Shown here in pieces: positions 47,204 through 60,543 of a stretch of DNA of 64,000 nt (its first letter is position 1; every line of letters begins with the position of its first letter). The stretch covers positions 26,589,158 to 26,653,157 of the forward strand of contig NC_134024.1 in the NCBI RefSeq assembly GCF_040712315.1, written 5' to 3'. This DNA comes from Castanea sativa (Eukaryota; Streptophyta; Magnoliopsida; Fagales; Fagaceae). Under the pieces are notes generated by a model. The model saw only the letters and a list, made by a program, of their open reading frames with translations, made no database searches and was not told the origin of the DNA. The position numbers and the translations under genes were made by a program.

Positions 47204-48340
47204 ACACAAATCACACATATCAAGTAAAATATTGTGAAATTTTTTTTTTTTTTAAAAGTCTTTTGTGTCACTAAAATAGAGCCATATGATATTTTAGAAA
47301 TTTCATTAAAATTTTTAATTATTAATGGAAAAATTGTTGTATGATAATTAAATTGAATACCTTGGCAACCATCTTTGAGGTATGGGTTCCCAAGGTAACC
47401 CTTCTTGCACTCGCAATGGTACCCAGAGCTGTTGATGGGATTGAGATCAATACGTATTCGTTTGGAAAAAATTATTTTTGCTAACTTATTTTACTATATA
47501 GTTTATTTTTGTTACTATTGATAGGTCTCAATGCATTATTTCAGTTAACTTTTACCTTTATTTATAATACTTTTAGTAAAAAAAATTAGTTTCAATAAAA
47601 TAAGCGGATCTCAAATGGACCTTACATGTGGTATTCACTCCACATATGTAATTCGCTTTGTTCTGAGCAACTTCACACGTTTCGTTACCAATTGCCCAAT
47701 CAAGAACCATGGGAAGGGTTTCATTGTTTGGCAGACTAATATGGTAATCTGAAGAGAAATTGAACTTGTCTTCTCAAATTATAATGGCAAAGCTGCATGG
47801 ATTGAAATCCCAGTCTTTAGTGTGGTTTTTAAAGTTATATGTTTCCAAATAAACATTCTTCAATCCCTGAGGAATATCTAACTGGCAACACCCAATCCCA
47901 GAGCAAGAACCATTGACTATGTTGCTTATGTTTTGACATTGGGACAGAGCCGATGGAGAACTGTTGACCGTTTAGATTACCATTAAGGAATGCGTAAGTG
48001 TCACAGCCAGCGGCCACGAACTTGTTTTGATTGACAGAAACTGTGAAACTGGGGACGCTGAGAGTTGCTTTGATGTTTGGCTCACTCGTACCCCACTTAT
48101 CGACGTTACAGTCATAAGCCTTATACATCAAGATTTCAATCTGGCCTTGGATGGAAATGTTTGTAACCTTCACGTTTCAGTCAGTGGTTGAGGTTGACTG
48201 GATGAGTTGCAACAATTGATAAAAAAAAACCTCAAGTTTCCTTGAGGAAACAACCTTTATGCCAAACGGATATGGAATTTTTACATCCCTACATTTGTTG
48301 GTGCAGTTAGGCAGGGCTAATGGAAATGCCGTTGCTGCCT

Positions 48341-49099
48341 GGGTCACTTAGGCCATTGCGTAGGGGCCTACTAAAAGAAGGCCCCGAAAATTTGGGGCAA
48401 AAAATTGATATATTTTTTTAAAGTGCATCTCTTTTTAGAAATGATATATTTAAAATATTTTCACAATATTTTTACAACAAATTTTAAGTGGCAAGTTGTT
48501 ACTAGTTGTTATGTTGGGGCAAAAAATTAATCTTCGTGTTAAGTTCAAATTTGAACCAATAATAACTAACTACCTGTAATTTGTTGTAAAAAAGTTGTGA
48601 ACATAGCATCTTTTTTTTTTTTGAAGATATTGAAAAAAAAATAGTTTTACATTTTTTATCTACTTTTATGAAGTCTTAAAAAATTGAGTAATGCTAGAGA
48701 TAATACAACTTTAAATACATGGGTCTTACGAATATGTGTCACTAATCACAAGAAATAGTTTAAACAGGAAAATGCTAGAGACAATACGACTTTGTAAGCC
48801 TTATATTGTAAAATTTATAATATCTCTAATATCATTAATTCAAATATTTATTTATAATCTTCTTGAAGTGTCACTAATCACATTCATTGCTATATCGTTT
48901 ATAATTTTTTTAGTAAAATTTTTTTATAACTTTAGCATTTTTCCAAAAAAAAAGAAAACATATTGCATATTAATAAGAATGAAATTTTCTTATAAAAAAA
49001 TTATAATATTAAATATTAGTTAAATATTACCTAAGTGATAGGAAAAATGCCTTATTTAAATATATCGAATTTTAAGCTTTTAAATTTGTTGGGCGCCCC
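48341..49099. mobile_element. hAT-like non-autonomous element in WAK exon 1
   Basis: The 759-bp insert is flanked by TGCTGCCT (48333-48340) and TGCTGCCA (49100-49107), an 8-bp target duplication with one mismatch. Its ends are GGGTCACTTAGG and, on the other strand, GGGGCGCCCAAC, only weakly inverted-repeat-like. Removing it brings the WAK signal-peptide end next to ATAFPLALPN. The 8-bp duplication and GGGGCG-type end suggest the hAT superfamily. No transposase is encoded. Confidence 0.65.
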
Positions 49100-49329
49100 T
49101 GCTGCCATGAATGATAATATCATGTCACACAAACCTAGGTGAGCTGCACAAGCATACTATGGAAACCCATAGGACTACTAATTCTGAGAAGAGTGTTTAG
49201 TGTAGTGTGCGGAGAACTTCATAGGTTGGACTTTTCAAAAGCAGGCAGAGAGACCCAAAAATGAGTGAGTATTTGTCTTTACAACTTTACAGCTGTAAGT
49301 GCATGTGTTGCAAATTGCATAAGGTAGAC

Positions 49330-52300
49330 TTTTATTTTTGATATCCAAAGCAAACTTTCATTAAGCAGAAAGTGAAACTACATCAAAGGAAGTAGCATTC
49401 TCAACAAAGAGAGGTACATCCTCAAGCCAGTACATTGAATCGTTTAAGGATTTGGCATGCTGTGCTAGCAAATGAGCCAGAACATTGCCTTTCCTTTTAA
49501 CATGGGATGTTTCAAAGCTCCTAAAGCCCGGTATTCTGCGTTGGATTCTAGAAATCACCCTAGAGATTGAGGAGGGAGGGAGAGATTCCCCTCAGACTGC
49601 TTTGACGACATTCCAGCAGTCACTCTCTAGAATTACTTCCGCCATTCCCAGGTCTGATGCGAACAAGATGCCAACTTCCACAGCTAGAGCTTCTGCTTCT
49701 ATGGCCCCAAGGGGGAAAGGGATCTTTTTGCTTTGTGCCGCCACAACATGTCCCTGCGAGTGTCTGATGATCACGCCAATTCTAGCTTCCCCAGTATTTT
49801 TGAAGACAGCTTTATCCACATTAATTTTGAGTTTATTCCTCCGCGATGCTGACCACTTAACCTCCTTAGCTTCGTTCTGAGTTGGGAGGTTTGCTGCAAA
49901 GAACTCGTCCACAAGGTATAGGGCTCTCCTGACAATCTCTCTGCCTGATTTTATAGGTTCCCCATTTCTAATTTCATTCTTGTTTAGCCAGATCCCCTAG
50001 CAGATGATGATGAAGAGTTCTAGGTTCATAGGAGAGCTGGTCTCATTTTCTATGAACTTCATAGTATGTCAGTTAAGTCATCACAACCATTTCCCAGGCC
50101 TTAGAGATTTAAACTTACCCCATTCCATATTTCCTTAGCCCTATTGCAATCCCAAAGGAGATGACCAGTTGTTTCTGCAGCTAGGCCACAAGCCTTGCAG
50201 ACCGGGTTAGATATAATGTGTCTATGGCAGAGGGTGGCCTTGGTGAGGAGGATTCGTTTACATATTCTCTAGGCAAAGCATTTGATTTTACTGGGGACAT
50301 TCATGCTCCAAATTCTTTTCCAAAGTAGATTTAAGCCTTGAGTAGAGCTGCCACCATTGTGGGGGCCTAGCAATGATTCCATACCCAGCTTGTAGGCGCT
50401 CCGAACTGTAAACATCCCATTTTGCATACCAACCCAAACTAGCTTGTCCTCAAGGAGATCATGGCATAAGGGTATGCTCAAAATGGCTTCTACTTCATGT
50501 TGTAGGAAGACATGCTTTATCACTTATGATTTCCACGTTACCGATCTGTTATTGATTAGGGAATTGACTAGTGCTTCACTGGGGAGGTGGTTTGATGGGG
50601 AAATAACTTTGAAAATGGATGGGGTAGGGATCCATTTTTCTTCCCAGATTCAGATTTTTCTACCAAGTCCTACCTGCCAACGCAAGCCGCATTTGACTAT
50701 CTCTTGGCTGGACATGATACTTCTCCATGCAAAAGAGGGCCTATGCCCCATTATGGCCTAGATAAGGTCACATTTTGGGAAGTACTTTGCCTTGAAGACC
50801 TTCTGGAAAAGAGGATCACAGTTTGTCTAGAGTCTCTAGCCCTGCTTTGCTAAGAGAGCCAGGTTGAAAGCTTCCAGGTGGCGAAAACCAAAGCCCCCCT
50901 CACTTTTAGGGACACAAAGCTTCTCCCAGGTTATCCATGCCAACTTCCTTTCCTCATTTTTCTGATCCCACCAAAAACTTCTCACAATACTATTAAGCTC
51001 ATTACAGAGGGTAGTAGGTAGCTTGAAGCAGCTCATTGTATATGTTAGGATGGCTTGGGCTGTGGCTTTAATTAGTTCTCTTTACCCGCATTAGAAAGAT
51101 GTCTCTCTTTTCAACCAGTAAGTTTATTTGACACTTTCTCCTTGAGTTCTTTGAAGGTATTTCTTTTGGAACAGCCCACAAGAGAGGGTAGTTCTAGGTA
51201 TTTTTCATGCTGTCTAATGATCTGAGCTCCAAAGCGAACTCTTATCTCTTCTTGGATTTGGGCAGGGGTGTTCCTACTGAAGAATAGGGAGGTTTTCTCC
51301 CTATCAAGAAGTTGGCCCGATGCATCCCTATATGTTTTTACTTTTTAGAACTCTTTCAATGGCCTCACATTCCCCTAGTAGCTCGGCAAAACAGGAGATT
51401 GTCGTCCGCGAAAAGAAGGTGAGAAATGCTTAGGCCGGACCTACCCACTGATAAGCCCGAGATGGAACCCCTTAATCCAACCCTTTTTTAGCAAGGCTGT
51501 TAGCCATTCGGCACAAATGAGGAAGAGGTGTGGAGAGAGAGGATCTCCTTTATAGAGTAGGAGACTAAGGTGATGCACTACATGACGAGCTTAGTCCATT
51601 TCTAATCAAACCCTAGCTTAAGCATAATTTTCTTGAGGTAGCTCCATTCGACTTGGTCATATGCCTTACTCATGTCTAGCTTTAGGGCCATCTCCCCCAC
51701 TTTTCATTTCCTTCTTCGGCTAATGTGAGCCATCGTCTCAAAAGCAGTGAGTATATTGTCCATGATGAGTCGTTCAGACTGAAAAGCACTTTGGAACTCA
51801 CTGATTATGTGGGGAAGGATCCGCTTGAGTCTGTTAGCCTTCATTTTTGAAGCAATCTTGTAGGACAAATTGCAGAGACTTATCGGTCTATACTCTGTGA
51901 CCTTAAGAGGTTTCTTAACTTTTGGGATGAGAACTATGTGTGTTTTATTGAAGTTTAGGGGGGGATGCCTAAATTGAGGAAATATAGCACTGTTGCCGTC
52001 ACTTTCTCCCCCACTGTACCCCAAAAGTGTTGATAGAAAAGAGGCGGCATCTCGTCTGGCCCGGAGCTTTGGACGGGTGAATTTGGTCTATGGCCTACTT
52101 CACTTCCACTGCACAGAATTCCTTACAGAGATCTACATTCATTGAAGTCGTAACCTTTGGCTCGATTGCCCTCATTAGTTCTTCAAAATCCATAGGTCTA
52201 GATGATTTGAAGAGTTCAATATAATACTCTACAAACATACCTTCAATCTTTTTTTCCTCTGTCTACCATGGCCCATTGGCGTCCACTGGTCCCTCGATTG

Positions 52301-52707
52301 TGTTGCGCTGTCTTTTGTTTATGGCTTTGGCCTGAAAAAACTTTGTGTTTTTGTCCCCTGACTTCAACCAACCAACTCTAGATCTTGGTTCCACATAGTT
52401 TCCTCCATTTCCAGCCAAATGTTTAGGTCCTTCCTAATATTGTCAATGGCCACAGTGTCCTCGGTGTGGACTGGTTTCTCCTCAAGGAGTTGGAATTTTT
52501 CCTGTAGCAGGTCAATATTCCTTCCCACGTGGCTAAACTCACTGACATTCCACTGCATCAATTTCTGTCTGCATTCATCAATACAGTTGTAGAGCTTTGG
52601 GTGCTGGTGTTTTGTATAGTTGGCTTCCCAAGCCTCAATGACCACCTTTTCACACGATGGGTCGCTAAGCCACATGGCTTCAATAAGGTGGACTTTGGTA
52701 AGGTCCT
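49330..52707 (-). mobile_element. L1-like LINE, minus strand, 5'-truncated and decayed
   Basis: Minus-strand blocks in order: a segment before RT (52675-52364, MWLSDPSCEKVVIEAWEANY), RT start ([20 protein letters not shown] and [14 protein letters not shown], 52024-51704), RT C-terminal part ([20 protein letters not shown], 51036-50836), zf-RVT (50523-50269), and an RNase H tail (49912-49361, KLKINVDKAVFKNTGEARIG ... GAIEAEALAVEVGI). The end near 49330 is a short A-rich tail. It is broken by many stops and shifts; the endonuclease is missing. Confidence 0.85.
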
Positions 52708-52713
52708 AACAAC

Positions 52714-55093
52714 CAAGGCCTACGATAGGGTTGAATGGTCATACCTTGAAGCTGTAATGAGGAGAATGGGATTCCATGAGAAATGGATTGCACTAATGAT
52801 GATGTGTGTCAGTACGGTGACATATTCAGTGTTAATCAACGGGGAGCCAAAAGGAAAAATTGTCCCATCGAGAGGTTTGAGGCAAGGCGACCCAATTTTG
52901 CCGTATTTATTCCTACTGTGTGTGGAGGGGCTGTCGGCAATGCTGAAAAAAGAGGAGAAAGATGGGCATATCAAAGGGGTGGCAGTGAGTAGAGGGGCAC
53001 CGAGTATCTCACACTTGTTATTTGCGGATGATAGCATCATTTTTTGTAGAGCTTCGGTGACGGAGTGTGGCTGGGTGCTGAAGGTATTGGAGGATTATGA
53101 GCGTGATTCGGGGCAAAAGCTTAATAAGGAAAAAACCTCCTTATATTTCAGCAAGAATACGGATAGGGAGGTGCAAGACCACATTAAGCAAGTGTTCGGG
53201 GCGGAGATTGTTAGGCATCATGAGAAGTACCTTGGGCTGCCTCCACTAGTAGGTAGGGGGAAAAGGAAAGCTTTTAACCGGATTAAAGACCAAGTGGGAC
53301 GAAAAATTGCTGGGTGGAAAGGCAAATTGTTGTCCAGTGCAGGCCGAGAAGTCCTTATCAAAGCCGTTGCACAAGCCACGCCCATATACACAATGAGTGT
53401 GTTCAAGTTGCCCGAGTCACTATGTAAGGACCTAAACTCGTTGATGGGCAATTTTTGGTGGGGCCAGAAGGAGAAGGAGAGGAAAATGGCTTGGGTTTCT
53501 TGGGAGAAATTATGTACGACAAAGGCTAAGGGGGGCTTGGGCTTTAGGGATCTAAAGGCCTTCAAGTTAGCCCTCTTAGCTAAACAAGGATGGAGAATCT
53601 TGAAAAATCCAAATTCTTTGGTGCATAGAGTGTACAAGGCAAAATACTTTGCAAAGGCTTCTTTCCTACATGCTCAGCTGGGTCGAAGACCATCCTATGC
53701 TTGGCGGAGCATAATGGCAGCAAAAGAAATTATTGTAAAGGGATCTCGGTGGAATATTGGGAATGGACAACAGGTAAATATCTGGGATGATAAGTGGATC
53801 CCAAGACCAGAATCATTCAAAGTATTTAGCCCAAGGCGGCCCCATCAAGAAGCAATGCTCGTCTCAGATCTGATTGATGCTGATAGAAGATGTTGGGATA
53901 TTGCTAAGGTCAGGCGCTCTTTTCTCCCTCATGAAGCAGAAGTTGTGTTGGGAATCCCGGTAAGCTCTCGTTTGCCTGAAGATTCTTTCATATAGGCATG
54001 GACCAAACACGGAAGGTTTACAGTAAAGAGTGCTTATGTGGTCGTGCAAAAATGGTTGAAAGAAAGGAACTCCCGACCTGCCATTGGTGGTAGCTCCGAT
54101 AGTTCAAAGATGAGGTCCATCTGGAAGGTAATTTGGCAGCTGAGTTGTCCAAATAAAATAAAGCATTTTATGTGGAGAGCTTGCAAAAATATCCTCCCCA
54201 CAAAGAATCGGCTTATGTATAGGGGAGTAGGGTGTGAAGATCAATGTGCTCTGTGTGGTCAAAGCGAGACTTCGGGCCATGTCCTGTGGGGCTGCCAGTT
54301 TGCAAAAGATGTATGGAATGGAACTAAAATTAAACTCCCATGGTTACAAGGCCCACAAGGCGAGTTCATCGACATTGTATGGGAGATAATGGAATCCCAC
54401 CCGATGGTTGATTGGACTAAATTCGCTATGACTGCGTGGAGCTTATGGAGTAATAGAAACTTGGTTTCTCATGAGGGGAAATGTAAAAATAAAGAGGACT
54501 TGATCAGGTCTGTGGCTGACTATGTAGAAGAAATTAAGCAAGAGGAACAACCACAGTTGAGGCTCCCTTCAAAGTCCATCCGTCCATGGCTCCCTCCTAG
54601 GCAAGAATGGTATAAAATTAACACAGATGGTGCTGTTTTCAGTGAGTTTGGAAGCTGCGGCTGTGGTGTGGTGATAAGGAATGAAGATGGTCTAATTATG
54701 GGAGCAATGAGTAAAAAATGGGAGCTACCCCTGGGTGCATTAGAGATTGAAGCTAAAGCGGTAGAAGAGGGGGTTCGGCTTGCTTGGGATCTCGGCCTTA
54801 AACAAATTATCATTGAGAGTGACTCTCAAATAGTGGTTAACTCAATCCGGGACCATCACTTAGCACCGAGTAGCATCCAAAAGGTCATAGAGGGCTTAAT
54901 TGTGGATCTTCGAAGTTTTGAAGAGTGGAAAGTTTCTCATATCTGCAGAAGGTCAAATTCTGCAGCTCACATTATGGCAAGGCATGCCAAATTTGTAATA
55001 GATAGGGTCATATGGGTGGAGGATACCCCACCTATAATTGCTGCACAAGTGCAGCATGATGTTCTCTGTATGTCTTCTTCTAGTATTAATTGA
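52714..55093 (+). pseudogene. LINE reverse transcriptase (partial) with zf-RVT and RNase H
   Basis: RT motifs are present from YDRVEWSYLEAVMRRMGF, through SRGLRQGDPILPYLFLLC and HLLFADDSIIFCRA (the FADD catalytic box, about 53015) to KYLGLPPLVGRGKRKAF. After a single in-frame TAG (53993-53995) comes zf-RVT (FMWRACKNILPTKNRL, CALCGQSETSGHVLWGC) and an RNase H domain (YKINTDGAVFSEFGSCGCGV ... LEIEAKAVEEGVRLA) ending SSSSIN at 55093. Only that one stop breaks about 790 codons. The reading frame open from 52529 gains its first 60 residues from the antisense of the neighbouring LINE; those are not part of this protein. Confidence 0.88.
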
Positions 55094-55119
55094 AATCTTA
55101 AGTTGAGAATCAAAAAAAA
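52717..55119 (+). mobile_element. L1-like LINE, plus strand, 5'-truncated, with target duplication and poly(A)
   Basis: A 9-bp duplication AACAACCAA lies at 52708-52716 and again at 55120-55128, after a poly(A) tail. The element starts within RT at KAYDRVEW, so it lost the endonuclease and the first part of RT. It is head to head with the minus-strand LINE and is much better preserved. The two share blocks at roughly two-thirds identity (for example WEKLC...[10 protein letters not shown] versus WEKLC...GLGFRDLKAF), so they are separate insertions of one family, not a 5'-inverted single copy. Confidence 0.85.
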
Positions 55120-56250
55120 AACAACCAACTTCTAGTATTAACTAATTAATAATAGTATATTACACCAAAGTCTTTGTTTTTAGAGAGTAATACACTTGGT
55201 AAGTTTAAGCCAAATAATTGTTTAGTCTGTTGCTTCCGTCATCTTGTAAGGAATTTTTAAAAGAAGAAAAAAAAAGTTCCACATCAATTAAAAATTATAT
55301 ATATATGTTAGGATCATATTTTCTATGTAATTGACTAATCCTTTGATAAAACGCACTTTACTTGTAATTTGGTAGATCTAAATTTGGTTTAGTGTATGAA
55401 GAAGTATATTGTTCTAACATATCAAGTGGTACCATTAAAGACATGAAATTTGATTCAAGAAACAAGTAAAGAAAAACTGTTTCATTAAAGCTTGACACTA
55501 GCTGCTATCAAGGATTAATGAAGAAGCTTGACATAAGCTCAATCAATCGAGAGTTACGATTTCAAATTTTTTAGAACTAAATTTCGACCCATGATGACTT
55601 GAATGATTAGGGTTTCTCTCTCTACAACCCTAGAGTTATGTAAGGCTTATTTTAAAAGTTACCAAGTATGGAAAACAAAGACTTAGAATCATATATTCTG
55701 TGAGAAGCTACTGCGTTTGTGCGCCTCAGGGTTTTGTAGCCAAGTGCTTCCTAATCTTCATTGTTTATGAAGTGAAGAACTTTGTAACCAATAACAATCA
55801 ATCAAGTTGCTGAAGTTAGTCACATACTAGGATCTGTGCAAAGGAGTTAGTCATACTTTTAAAAAAACGAACCGGTACAGCGAGTTCAACCGAGAACCGG
55901 CCATTAATCCAGTCTGGTTGTGACAAATAACCAAAAAAGAGCTAAAAATCGAAAATAATCGAAAACCGATTGGTTCAACCGTAAAACTGGAAACCGGTAT
56001 GGCTGCACTGATTTTGGAATGTTTGATGAGAGATCAAAACACTGTTGTTTTGAACAACAACAGATACAACAAAAAGAGGAAAAAAAAAATGAAATATAGG
56101 TAAAAAGAATTTAGAACCATGATATGTGTTTTACAAAGAGCGTGCAATCCTTCACTATTTCTTCTTCTTGAGGTGGATATCCTTTAGCTTCTTCAACTTC
56201 TTTAGCTCACTGATTTTTTATCTTGAGTTTGCTGCAAAGAGAGAGACTAA

Positions 56251-56931
56251 GGGTCCGTCCGTTTGGGATGAAAATTGGGAGGATAGAAAATAGAGAGAAG
56301 AAAATAGGGTGAAAAATGTTATTTTCTACTGTTCGGTTGGGGAAAGAAAATAGGAATGAGAGAAAACTCGGGAGAAAGTTTTTTTCCAGACCCACATTTT
56401 TTTCTTCGTAAATCAAGAGGAAAATCTGGGGAGGAAAGTGCTATAGTAGCACTTTTACAAAAATGTCATCTTCCCACTTATTTTTTTTCAACGTTCTCGT
56501 GTATTTTTTTTTTTTTTTTAACGTGACTTGATCTATGTTTTTTTCAACATGACTTGATTTTGTAACCACCTTTTTGCTGGTTACAAAATCTTTTACCCAA
56601 TTAAATTTATATGTACACTATTATAATTTTTACATTATATTAATAAAAATAATAATATAAATTTATATATATAATGTGATAAATTATATATTATGTAATA
56701 AGTACAAATAAATCTATTTCTTACCTATTATGTAACAATGATATAATAGTCAATTTATATTAATTACATTTTTCATCATTGCCTTTTTCTCTCCAACTAA
56801 ACAAAAGAGTTTTCCACCCTCTTACTTTTTCACCCCTACAACCAAACATATAAAAAGAAAAACTAAATATTTTTCATCATTCTATAATTTTTCATCCTCT
56901 CACTTTTTTACTCCTCTAACCGAACGGATCC
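56251..56931. mobile_element. Tourist-like MITE (PIF/Harbinger type)
   Basis: 681 bp with left end GGGTCCGTCCGTTTGGG and right end, reversed, GGATCCGTTCGGTTAG, flanked by TAA and TTA (the usual TWA target duplication with one change). Low-complexity body, no protein. A related copy is at 62189-62888. Confidence 0.7.
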
Positions 56932-57416
56932 TTACTGTGTGGAGCTGGAGCATAGAAGAAGCAGTCTTGGCACTTTGGAGACTTCAGACTCTCAGAGATT
57001 GGATCGGACTTAAGAATAAAAGGAGAAAATTGAAGTGTAAATTAGTGGAGTTCGGTGAGGTAGGTGTGATATTTTATGGTAAGTGTATTGATTAATGAAT
57101 ACTTTTTTCTTTGTACTTCCTACCAAATACCCACGTTACTTTACAGCTCATATGGTGGGGGTGTTTTGCATGCTAATCCTAGATAACCCCAACCCTGACA
57201 CCGGATTTAAACAAAAAAACAAAACAAATAATGAGACTAATTATATAAGTACCAAATATATAAATATAATAATAAACCAACCTTACTACAACTTTGTTAT
57301 TATCTATTGTTAATTTAATACTTTTTTATTAGAGTTAATTTGATATTTGATAGATATAACTTCTTATATATAAGTTGTAGATTAATTTTATAAATATAGT
57401 ACAAGAAAACTAAATT

Positions 57417-57468
<52 letters not shown>
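57417..57468. repeat. (CA)n(TA)n microsatellite
   Basis: A run of about nine CA units passes directly into about 17 TA units. Confidence 0.9.
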
Positions 57469-57472
<4 letters not shown>

Positions 57473-58024
57473 CTAAATATTATTAGTCATAAATTTATTA
57501 TTTTTATAATTGTAAAATTATAAAATAAATATTTATAACGTTACCGGTCAAACCATCGGTTCGACCTCAGTCGGACCAGATAATCGATAATAGTCTCTTT
57601 TTTGGTTTTTTGATCGTACCGATTTTTAAAACCATGAAGTTATTTACAGATTGGAGATTTGTGCAACAAAGGAAAGAAGTCTGCTACAAAATCAAATATA
57701 ATTGGGTATTGGAGCAAAAGTTCAACTGTAAGTTGGTATTTTGTGATAAGCCAAGGTTGTGGTAAGATTCTTCATACTTGTAACCGTTTGATTATTGATT
57801 AGTAGATTCTTGGGAGTGGTGACCTTAAATTCACCAGATGAAATTTTTGCCTTACGAGAGGTTTTCTCCATTTGTCAAGAAATCACTGTAATAAATTATT
57901 TTCAATTGCATTTAGTTTATCTGGTGATTTGTTGGCGCCTTCACGATTTGCATGTAATTTAACCTAATTAATCAATTTAGGTAATTAAATTAATTAACCA
58001 GTGTCAATCTTTTTTAACCCAACA

Positions 58025-60144
<2,120 letters not shown>

Positions 60145-60543
60145 ATAACTCTAATGTGGGTGAAAGAGGAAGGAACAAAATATTGGGAAATTTCATAGGC
60201 ACAACGCAGAAAAAGAAATGGATTAATGAGAGCTATGCTCAACCAAATGATAACAACCATTTAAAAATCAACACAAAAGACTTGATTACGACCCCTACAT
60301 TTCCACCATTAATACATATATAACAAGCCTTAACGTACAACCTCTCCCATAATTACTACATTTCCAATAGTCAAGACTCAAAACACAACTCACAAAACAA
60401 ACGCAAATTACTACACTTCCAAACAACTTAAAAACTTCCAACTTTATGAGATGAATACTTACTTCGAAATTACATAGATCATTATAGTACCATATCAAAT
60501 GCAATTATTAATTGATAACAATATATTACCGAGGACTAAGTAA

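Larger units (their letters stand above)
35355..49170 (-). pseudogene. Wall-associated kinase (WAK) gene, N-terminal exons only, broken by insertions
   Basis: Exon 1 starts at ATG 49170 with a hydrophobic signal-peptide-like stretch (MGFHSMLVQLT ...), is split by a hAT-like insertion (48341-49099), and resumes with ALPNCTNKCRDVKIPYPFG, the start of the galacturonan-binding GUB_WAK domain. It continues VTNISIQGQIEILMYKAYDC and, after a one-base shift near 47950, QCQNISNIVNGSCSGIGCCQ to ANYICGVNTTC, with a splice donor at 47625. Exon 2 (47361-47428) encodes GYHCECKKGYLGNPYLKDGC, an EGF-like module. Exon 3 (35355-35514) encodes EIDECKEINNC and, after a one-base shift, PESYECLCINGYHL, a calcium-binding EGF module. 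TE3 occupies intron 2. In-frame stops are present. The transmembrane/kinase exon is absent. WAKs are plasma-membrane receptors for cell-wall pectin fragments; this copy cannot make one. Confidence 0.85.
55858..57640. mobile_element. Non-autonomous DNA element nested in solo LTR B
   Basis: The left end has TTTTAAAAAAACGAACCGGT and the right end, reversed, has GGTTTTAAAAATCGGTACGA. Subterminal sequences on both sides share AACCAAAAAAGAG and several TCGAACCG-like words. The exact ends and target duplication are uncertain (possible GTTAGTCA / GTTATTTA). It holds a Tourist-like MITE and a (CA)n(TA)n tract but no protein. Superfamily unassigned; hAT is possible. Confidence 0.5.
55306..58024. mobile_element. 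Solo LTR copy B, same family as 40375-41381, with nested insertions
   Basis: It begins TGTTAGGATCATATTTTC and ends TTAACCCAACA, flanked by ATATA on both sides (weak evidence in TA-rich DNA). Shared text with copy A includes the AATCCTTTGA[TC]AAAAC block, TTAGTCACATACT, and ACCTTAAATTCACCA. Copy B is interrupted between about 55858 and 57640 by another element; without that it would be about 930 bp. Confidence 0.8.

Noticed and set aside
52529..52713. N-terminal 60 residues of the long plus-strand LINE frame
   Set aside because: They are the antisense of the minus-strand LINE and lie before the target duplication at 52708-52716, so the frame is chimeric.
49330..55119. Single LINE with 5' inversion (twin priming)
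   Set aside because: Both halves contain RT through RNase H and differ by about a third in sequence, so they are two separate insertions.
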